DNA of 11,225 nucleotides, taken from NCBI GenBank assembly GCA_002719595.1, contig PBEJ01000024.1:1-11225 (forward strand). The letters run 5' to 3'. Positions within the stretch are counted from its first letter, which is position 1. Each line of letters begins with the position of its first letter. Both the position numbers and the translations under genes were made by a program. The notes below the pieces were generated by a model that saw nothing but the letters and a program-made list of their open reading frames with translations, was not told the DNA's origin and ran no database searches. The stretch comes from Verrucomicrobiales bacterium. Lineage in GTDB: Bacteria > Verrucomicrobiota > Verrucomicrobiia > Limisphaerales > UBA1100. Shown one piece after another: positions 5,660 to 11,225 of the stretch.

Positions 5660-7201
5660 TTATTCGAAATCCTCGAATCCATCCCCCATCCCCTCACCTT
5701 CTTTTTTAGTAAGATTAAATTCGAGTTCCGAAAAAGCACTCGGCTGAAATTCCAATCGACCTAACACCGAACTCAATCCTAATACCCGATCTGCTCCCCA
5801 TTTTTCCAACAAAAATGTAAACTGCCCTCCATCAATAAAAGTAACGCGGACATCCCCAAGGCCCAACTTGGGTTTTTCTAATTTAGCACCTGCAAGTTGT
5901 ATCTTGGTAACCGTATCCATGGTAATCTCCAAGGGGGTTGGAGCAAAACTTGCCTTGAAAATGACCTTGCCCTCTCGAACACCAAGAAGTTTACCTGAAA
6001 GATTAGTCGAATTACTCGTTGTTAAAATATCCTTATCCTCTTTCTCGTCATCATTGCTAGCCGAAGGAAGCTTACCATCCCACCGAGTAACACGGATGTT
6101 ACTAACCTTGAGATTTGAATTTTGAAGAAGAACAAACATTAGATTCTCCCCTTTCCCAGCAAATCCCGCATTATCCTCCCACTGTTTTATTACACGATCA
6201 TTAATAATAACCGCCATTGAACTATCAGATTTGTTGATCCTAACTGAGATTCTTGCCTTTGATTTGCCCCGTAGATCCTGAAAGCTCTGTTGCCCAAGAT
6301 TATTTTGGACACTATCAACCATGCGAGTCAGGTAACAACTGCTAGAGCTTATTCCTACCATATATGAATTACCACTATACGCATCAAGCTGATCAGCAAA
6401 TAATCCAATACCTAGGTTGAAATTACCTTGCCAGCCCAGATTAAATTCCAAATTCACACTTTCACCTAAATCAAACTTTTGGCCGATTAATGAGCCTGAA
6501 CTAGAACCATGAAATGCCTTATCATTATATTTCCAACCAGACAGGCCAATTCCACCTCCAACAATACCAGGATTTCTGGGTCTGACGGGAAACGGAACCC
6601 CTCCTTTAAATAGTTGCTGAGGAACTACACGATCTTGCAGTACGTTTCCTGTTTTGCCGCTTTTAGTCTTCCATTTTTCCATTCCGGTCGGACCCTCATA
6701 GATCAAGCTTGTCTCCTCTGAAGCCGGACGAATAGCCATAATATTATCACGGGGTATTCTAAGACTGTTTCGACTATACCATGCATTAAGAATTAGGTGC
6801 TTGTCATTCAGCTCCAAAACTTCGCCCGAGAGGACCTGCCCTGTTACCAAATCAATTTTTGTTTTTTGCGCCGAATCCAGTTGCTGCAACCGCGGAAAAA
6901 GCTGAATTTTAGATAAACTATCCGCCAAAAACTCAATGTCATCTTTTGCGGCTGAATGGCGCCATTTGGCCCCTGTTTCAGAATCATAGTCCACAAAAGT
7001 ACCTTTAAGGGTATCCCCGTCAAGTAACTCAATAATCTGAGGTTGCTGAACAGCAATAACTCCCCCGTCAGGGCCAGGCACAATAATTCCCGGCCGATTA
7101 GTTGATACCGAAGGTGTTCGAGTACCTTTAATTATTATCTGTGCTTGTGAAACAGAAACGCTAAGACACAGCAAAAATTTTAAAAATATAACGTTCTTCA
7201 T
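5660..7201 (-). CDS. Secreted four-repeat/jelly-roll protein, paralog B
   Basis: A 513-residue exported protein, family not recognised by name. Signal peptide at 1-20 (ending SVSQA). Two short beta repeats at about 56-101 (IIELLDGDTLKGTF...) and 115-158 (IDLVTGQVLSGEV...) precede an IYEGP linker (167-171). A beta-rich domain follows at about 223-376 with YSGNSY (275-280), FNLGIGLFADQ (261-271) and FAGKG (347-351). It resembles a concanavalin/LamG-like jelly roll such as those in glycan-binding or 3-keto-disaccharide hydrolase-type proteins. Two more repeats lie at about 391-436 and 450-495, and the tail is acidic. The repeats look like small SH3/Sm-like barrels ('L.nGd.l.G'). No catalytic residues are evident. 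It is a tandem paralog of the gene before it, overlapping it by 4 nt (ATGA), and is the last gene of the operon. Confidence 0.75.
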   Translation of the reverse strand: MKNVIFLKFLLCLSVSVSQAQIIIKGTRTPSVSTNRPGIIVPGPDGGVIAVQQPQIIELLDGDTLKGTFVDYDSETGAKWRHSAAKDDIEFLADSLSKIQLFPRLQQLDSAQKTKIDLVTGQVLSGEVLELNDKHLILNAWYSRNSLRIPRDNIMAIRPASEETSLIYEGPTGMEKWKTKSGKTGNVLQDRVVPQQLFKGGVPFPVRPRNPGIVGGGIGLSGWKYNDKAFHGSSSGSLIGQKFDLGESVNLEFNLGWQGNFNLGIGLFADQLDAYSGNSYMVGISSSSCYLTRMVDSVQNNLGQQSFQDLRGKSKARISVRINKSDSSMAVIINDRVIKQWEDNAGFAGKGENLMFVLLQNSNLKVSNIRVTRWDGKLPSASNDDEKEDKDILTTSNSTNLSGKLLGVREGKVIFKASFAPTPLEITMDTVTKIQLAGAKLEKPKLGLGDVRVTFIDGGQFTFLLEKWGADRVLGLSSVLGRLEFQPSAFSELEFNLTKKEGEGMGDGFEDFE

Positions 7202-8760
7202 GGGCCAAATAAACCTCCATCATCCTCTTTACGCGGTTGATTCAGGTTAAAGTCAAGCTTCTCAAAAACTGCCTGATTTAAGACTGCTTCCCCGAAAACA
7301 GGACTCTTAACCTTAACCGTTTTATCCCCCCAGGCTAGCAACTCTGCATTTAATCGTCCGCCTTTAGCCATCAGGATTTGAACTTCTTCATCCTTTGGGG
7401 TTGGAGGCTTTGCCTGGTTATTGAAAATTAACGTACGCATATTGGAAACCGGTAAAGGCACATCACCAAAATTAGTCGTAAAGATTAACTTATCTCCGTC
7501 TATGCGTTTGGCTTTCCCTGAGATACTATCTTTATTGGAAAAAATCACAAAATCTTCCTTTCCATTACCCAGTTTGGCCGAATCACATTCGGGCAAACTG
7601 CCATTCCACTCGGTAATACGAATATCCCCAAGACGCATTGCACTGTTGTTTCTTGAGGTGAAAAGCAAACCTTTTCCTTTGCCAGCAAAGGGCCTCGAAT
7701 CATCCCACTTACGTATTAACCTGCCGTTAACTGCAACTGCAATTTGTTTAGCCTCTTTGTTAACGAACATGGTTATTTCGCATTTTTTCTTCCCAGACAA
7801 CTGTGAAGGAGTATTGCCTAAGTTCGATGTGCTGCCATTTTGGATTCGATATAGATAGACATTATTCTGATCAATCCGAAGACTATAGCTATTACCCGAA
7901 TACTCATTATTTATTTGATCAGCAAAAATATTTACCCCTAGGTTGAAATATCCTGTCCACTGTAAATCAAAATGCAAAGCACAACGCTCTGGCAAATCTA
8001 AATCTTTACGGCCCAGAATAGGCCCGCTGCTAGCACATATAAAGGCGTTGTTAGCATACCTCCAAGCCCCTTGATTCGCTGCGGCACCTACTTTGACTCG
8101 CCCAACCCCACGCACCAACCCCAACACCGCCAAGGCCCGCTGCTTATCACCTCCGACCTCTGCATTATTTTTATTTTTACCAGCCATAAGTTTAAGTGCC
8201 TGCCCCGTATTACGATTACCTGTCATCCATCCATCGGGACCATCTTGAGGCCCCTCATAAATCACTCTTTCTGGTTTAATTCCTGGCTCAATTGACCGAA
8301 CAAATTTTCTGGAAATCTTGAGCTCCCCCCCATACCAGGTATCAAGAGTTAGAACAGTTTCACTTAAACCCGTGAGTTTACCATTCAAACGTCCCCCGCT
8401 TACAAGTGAGACAACACAATCTTCAGGCCCTGAACCGAATGATTGAGCGGTCTCTAGCTGTATTGAGGAAACATCCTTGGCGACGACTTGAACCGGCTCT
8501 GAAAAAGAAGGATGACGCCACAGCAAATACCCATCTGTAATCCCACGAAATTGTCCGGAAATTGAATCCCCATTTAAGAACTTCAACCGATCTGGACGTT
8601 TCTCAGATTTTTTTTCTACGGGCTGCGATGGTTCACTGCTCCTTGAAACATCATACGACTTAGAGGGACTAACCTCATCTAACGCCAAAAGCTTATCCTC
8701 CGCGTTTATGAACAATGAAATGATAAACGAAAATAACAGTGACAATAATCTAACGTTCAT
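7198..8760 (-). CDS. Secreted four-repeat/jelly-roll protein, paralog A
   Basis: A 520-residue exported protein with the same order of parts as its downstream neighbour. Signal peptide at 1-20 and a Ser/Lys-rich linker to about 56. Repeats at 58-102 (LKFLNGDSISGQF...) and 117-158 (VSLVSGGRLNGKL...), an IYEGP linker (167-171), a jelly-roll-like domain at about 232-388 with YFNLGVNIFADQ (271-282), YSGNSY (287-292) and FAGKG (358-362), then repeats at 403-447 (FSNKDSISGKA...) and 460-505 (ILMAKGGRLNAEL...). No catalytic residues are recognised; a binding or structural role outside the cytoplasm is inference. The ATG at 8760 lies 11 nt inside the end of the toroid gene and has no Shine-Dalgarno, so translation probably depends on coupling to that gene. 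Confidence 0.75.
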   Translation of the reverse strand: MNVRLLSLLFSFIISLFINAEDKLLALDEVSPSKSYDVSRSSEPSQPVEKKSEKRPDRLKFLNGDSISGQFRGITDGYLLWRHPSFSEPVQVVAKDVSSIQLETAQSFGSGPEDCVVSLVSGGRLNGKLTGLSETVLTLDTWYGGELKISRKFVRSIEPGIKPERVIYEGPQDGPDGWMTGNRNTGQALKLMAGKNKNNAEVGGDKQRALAVLGLVRGVGRVKVGAAANQGAWRYANNAFICASSGPILGRKDLDLPERCALHFDLQWTGYFNLGVNIFADQINNEYSGNSYSLRIDQNNVYLYRIQNGSTSNLGNTPSQLSGKKKCEITMFVNKEAKQIAVAVNGRLIRKWDDSRPFAGKGKGLLFTSRNNSAMRLGDIRITEWNGSLPECDSAKLGNGKEDFVIFSNKDSISGKAKRIDGDKLIFTTNFGDVPLPVSNMRTLIFNNQAKPPTPKDEEVQILMAKGGRLNAELLAWGDKTVKVKSPVFGEAVLNQAVFEKLDFNLNQPRKEDDGGLFGP

Positions 8761-9769
8761 AAATGGGCAGATAACGATAGTTTAAGGCCAGAGACAGAAG
8801 GGAGGCTGCGGTGGCAAAGCTACCGCCAAAATTACTATCCCATCTCCCATCTTCCTGTTGAGTTTCCAAAAGACGCTTTATATTTTCAGCATTCCATTCC
8901 TGCCACAGTCGGGGGTTTTGGGGTCCTGAGGCGTGAAAATATGTCTGAGCAGCATAGTACAGGAAATAGTGATAGTAATGATCATAACCGCCACTGGGCC
9001 CTACATTAGCCAAAAACCCCATGGCAGCTTTAAACCGTTCGCTCTCTTTCTTTTTAGCAAGGGCAAAACATAAAGCTGCAATTGCCGTTCGTGGCCCATT
9101 GCCACTCGAAGCGCTCGTATAGCCAACCCCACCATCGGAGGATTGGCAACTAATGAGATACCTTAAGGCTTTTTCTAGGGATTCCTGTGGCACAGCTAAC
9201 CCCGCATTACGGGCGGCCATCAATGCAACAAACTGGGCACCTGAAACGGTGGTGTCAGCATCACTGCTTTCGGGCGAATACCTCCATCCTCCCGCTCGAC
9301 TACGCTTCTGAGCATTTAAAATAAGGTCGGTTGCTTTTTTAAGTGCTATCCCTAGTCGATTGTCATTTACCTGCCCGTATGCCTCTGCCAAGGCAAGTGT
9401 AGCAAACCCATGGTTATACATAGAACTACCTATATATCCCGTGGATTTATTCTGACTTTTAACTATAAAATCTAATGCGCGACGTATCGCCAAAGCATAA
9501 GGCCCCCTATTAGGATCATCTCCATGGGCCATCATTGAAATAACAGCCAAACCAACTACCCCTGGCTGCTTGCCATAAGTATCTGACCGCCCTGGAGAGG
9601 TAAAGGTTCCATCCTTGTTTTGATGATCCCGCAGGAAATTAATTCCCTTAACATACATCCGGTCCACTTCAACTGGAATAAACTGAGTAGGACCTTCAAA
9701 AATGCCCTGAGCCCGCGCCCATGGCAAAGAACTTGAGATAAAAACTATTATGATGAAAAGCCGCACCAT
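8750..9769 (-). CDS. Secreted prenyltransferase/squalene-cyclase-repeat (alpha/alpha-toroid) protein
   Basis: A 339-residue exported protein with signal peptide 1-20 (ending PWARA). It is built of helical repeats with the QW-type ending of terpenoid-cyclase/prenyltransferase toroids: INFLRDHQNKDGTF (43-56), ATDLILNAQ..GGWRYS (146-165), ALRYLISCQSSDGGVGY (201-217) and IKRLLETQQEDGRWDS (297-312). It is about half the length of a real squalene-hopene cyclase, and at the DxDD position it has DADT (170-173). It is thus more likely a single-toroid protein without cyclase activity. Secreted relatives of this kind are common in Verrucomicrobiota and Planctomycetota, with no agreed function. ATG at 9769 overlaps the previous stop by one base (TAATG), with AGGAAGAG six nucleotides upstream inside that gene. 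Confidence 0.85.
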   Translation of the reverse strand: MVRLFIIIVFISSSLPWARAQGIFEGPTQFIPVEVDRMYVKGINFLRDHQNKDGTFTSPGRSDTYGKQPGVVGLAVISMMAHGDDPNRGPYALAIRRALDFIVKSQNKSTGYIGSSMYNHGFATLALAEAYGQVNDNRLGIALKKATDLILNAQKRSRAGGWRYSPESSDADTTVSGAQFVALMAARNAGLAVPQESLEKALRYLISCQSSDGGVGYTSASSGNGPRTAIAALCFALAKKKESERFKAAMGFLANVGPSGGYDHYYHYFLYYAAQTYFHASGPQNPRLWQEWNAENIKRLLETQQEDGRWDSNFGGSFATAASLLSLALNYRYLPIYER

Positions 9770-10806
9770 TAATTACTCTTCCTCAATTGATCAACTCCTT
9801 TGAAGAAGCCCTTTAACTGTCCTTGGAATTCTTTAGGCAACTGAGAATTGCGACCTGCTAGTTTTTGTATCTTATTATCAGGGTTAACCCCTCCACCAGC
9901 AGGATTCCCAGGAGTTAACTCATTCTTCTTATTTGTTGTACCTCCAGAATTATTCATTCCTGGCTGTTGGCCGGGTTTTTGACCGGGTTTCATCCCCATG
10001 GCTTCCATCATCTGCATCATCATCATCATCATTTGCATTTGCTCTGGAGTCATCTCCCCCGATGCCTGACTTGCTTGACACTGTGAAAGAATAGAAGCGA
10101 TCTCCTGTTCAATCATGTGAATCGCGTCGGTTTCCGACTTTTGGGCTTCTTTTAGGGATTTCTCTGCCCCGTTAGCTATTTTAGGTGCATTTCTTTCCAA
10201 CATCCACTTTGCCACTAAAGCACTTGCTTCAAGAGAACCCATTTTAGCTGCCTCACGAGCCTTATCAATTGCTTCAGCTTCTTCACCGATCAAATACTTT
10301 TTACGAGCTGAGGCTAAAAGATCCGCTAACTCATCTGTTTCTGTTTCAACTGAATCCACCTCGCCATTTACGCCCGATTTATTCGCCTTTTTAAGGGATT
10401 CTATGTAACTGTCGACATCCCGACTACCTCCAACCTTTTTCATCAACTCTTTGCCTGAAGCATCCAGTAAAAACACAGTCGGATAACCTCTTACCCCAAA
10501 CTTTTTTAATTTGGCCTGATTATAAGCCATTTGTTTCTCAGTAATCTTGGACTTATCACGCGGAAAATCTAGCTCCACGAGTATCAGATTCTTTTTAGCG
10601 TACGCCTTAAATTTATCGTTATCGAAAACATATTTCTTTAAGGCCTTACACGGCGGGCACCAGTCCGAGCCAGTAAACTCCAATAAAACTAATTTATTTT
10701 CCGCCTTAGCCTGCGCTTGTGCTTTTTCAAGGTTCGTTAACCAACCTTCACCAGCAAACAGGGTTGCACATAAGAAAACAAACAATCCGGTAATCTTAAT
10801 TTTCAT
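9769..10806 (-). CDS. Periplasmic thioredoxin-like protein with Met-rich C-terminal extension
   Basis: A 345-residue exported protein. Signal peptide 1-18 (MKIKITGLFVFLCATLFA). The thioredoxin domain covers about 22-140 with active site Trp49-Cys50-Pro-Pro-Cys53 (SDWCPPCKALKK) and the cis-proline segment GVRGYPTVFLLD (104-115). WCPPC and 'LLEFTGSDWC' match thioredoxin_7/DsbD-C-terminal-like exported thioredoxins that reduce or shuffle disulfides. Residues about 157-243 are helical (TPR/Sel1-like spacing, A-rich), followed by a Met/Gln stretch (252-272) with six Met in a row, a Gly/Pro/Gln/Asn linker (273-310) and a short conserved-looking end SQLPKEFQGQLKGFFKG. ATG at 10806 is 23 nt after the previous stop, with AAGGGA upstream. 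The redox partner may be Cys-containing proteins of the same operon; this is inference. Confidence 0.88.
   Translation of the reverse strand: MKIKITGLFVFLCATLFAGEGWLTNLEKAQAQAKAENKLVLLEFTGSDWCPPCKALKKYVFDNDKFKAYAKKNLILVELDFPRDKSKITEKQMAYNQAKLKKFGVRGYPTVFLLDASGKELMKKVGGSRDVDSYIESLKKANKSGVNGEVDSVETETDELADLLASARKKYLIGEEAEAIDKAREAAKMGSLEASALVAKWMLERNAPKIANGAEKSLKEAQKSETDAIHMIEQEIASILSQCQASQASGEMTPEQMQMMMMMMQMMEAMGMKPGQKPGQQPGMNNSGGTTNKKNELTPGNPAGGGVNPDNKIQKLAGRNSQLPKEFQGQLKGFFKGVDQLRKSN
10015..10032 (-). repeat. (CAT)6 trinucleotide repeat, six in-frame ATG codons
   Basis: Six perfect CAT units on the plus strand, read as Met259-Met264 of the thioredoxin-like protein. Length change by slippage would keep the frame and only change the number of Met residues. 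Confidence 0.85.
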
Positions 10807-10829
10807 AATATCAGTTCCCTTTCTAGTTA

Positions 10830-11225
10830 TTATTTCTGTTCTAAAATTTTCTCTGCACGTACTTGTGCATTCTTTTTCTGTTTATCGTCCAAATGTACGC
10901 CAATACCTTTAATTGTTCTTTCAATGTCTTTTAATTTTTCCAGATCCTCACCAGACTTAGCCTTAGCCACTAAAGCCCACTTATAAGCTTCCATTAATCC
11001 CTCAGGATCACCCGGCAAGTTCAATTCATCTTCAGCATCCCTCATGCGGTAGCGCGCAGCGCCCAAAAACTCGCCTTCACCTCGCTTATCCATCTCTAGC
11101 TGTAAATCCCCCATCAACATCAACTGCCTGAAACGCAGATCGAACGTATCTTCTTCGAGCTGCTCCTTTTTTCTCGTGGAATACTCAGATTCAAGCTGCT
11201 GAGTCTGCTCCCTCAATTTCATCTC
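10830..11225 (-). CDS. Sel1/TPR-like protein, C-terminal part (enters from window edge)
   Basis: At least 131 residues are visible, and the frame is open through the window end, so the start is unknown; an ATG at 11222 has in-frame GAG before it and is probably internal. Early residues (REQTQQLESEYSTRKKEQLE) look like a coiled coil. The end, about residues 79-115, has the Sel1-like pattern 'AYKWALVAKAKSGEDLEKL' followed by a helix comparable to the 'LTPEQIAEAQ' closing helix. Sel1 repeats are protein-protein interaction modules. It is followed after 23 nt by the thioredoxin-like gene, so it belongs to the same operon. I cannot tell if the whole protein is exported. Confidence 0.65.
   Translation of the reverse strand, partial: EMKLREQTQQLESEYSTRKKEQLEEDTFDLRFRQLMLMGDLQLEMDKRGEGEFLGAARYRMRDAEDELNLPGDPEGLMEAYKWALVAKAKSGEDLEKLKDIERTIKGIGVHLDDKQKKNAQVRAEKILEQK

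Noticed and set aside
7421..7858. Plus-strand open frame of 145 codons
   Set aside because: It is antisense to the jelly-roll domain of paralog A, whose paralog confirms the minus-strand frame.
1..11225. CRISPR array, insertion sequence, integrase, toxin-antitoxin pair or phage genes
   Set aside because: No regularly spaced repeats, transposase/integrase motifs or phage proteins were found on either strand.

Overview
The window is an accessory-to-ordinary stretch of a bacterial chromosome with every supportable gene on the minus strand, so transcription runs from high to low coordinates. The gene mix points to a Verrucomicrobiota-like, possibly marine or planctomycete-related, bacterium: secreted sulfatases, a BD-FAE-type esterase, a secreted prenyltransferase/squalene-cyclase-repeat protein next to a periplasmic thioredoxin, and large secreted 'NGD..SG' repeat/jelly-roll paralogs. 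This assignment is inference from gene families; there is no marker gene in the window.

Layout, in transcription order. (1) 11225-5660: a tightly packed operon of at least five genes. It holds a partial Sel1-like/coiled-coil protein, a periplasmic thioredoxin-like protein with a Met-rich tail, a secreted alpha/alpha-toroid (squalene-cyclase-repeat) protein, and two tandem paralogous secreted proteins, each with four short beta repeats around a jelly-roll-like domain. The last four genes overlap by 1, 11 and 4 nt. (2) 5619-5299: a small protein with a possible ribbon-helix-helix pattern, with two overlapping inverted repeats just upstream. (3) 5270-689: tRNA-Leu(UAA), then RidA, a D-threonine aldolase/D-serine dehydratase-like PLP enzyme, an M19 dipeptidase, a secreted alpha/beta hydrolase and a DUF547 lipoprotein in close series, then tRNA-Arg(ACG). 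The RidA start codon lies only 7 nt after the tRNA-Leu CCA end. (4) 688-1: no intact gene until 200. There is an isolated 13-bp near-copy of the tRNA-Arg 3' part, a 78-codon C-terminal remnant of one sulfatase, and the first 66 codons of a second sulfatase that runs out of the window.

How the genes may work together (inference). RidA, the D-amino-acid PLP enzyme and the M19 dipeptidase make a coherent route: release a D-amino acid from a dipeptide, split or dehydrate it, and clear the reactive enamine/imine. The high-coordinate operon looks like an exported, multi-protein envelope assembly, with several partners that share no recognised enzymatic core. It is the best candidate here for an undescribed system. 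The sulfatase end is GC-rich against an AT-richer background and carries a truncated gene beside a tRNA, which suggests past recombination or transfer at that edge.
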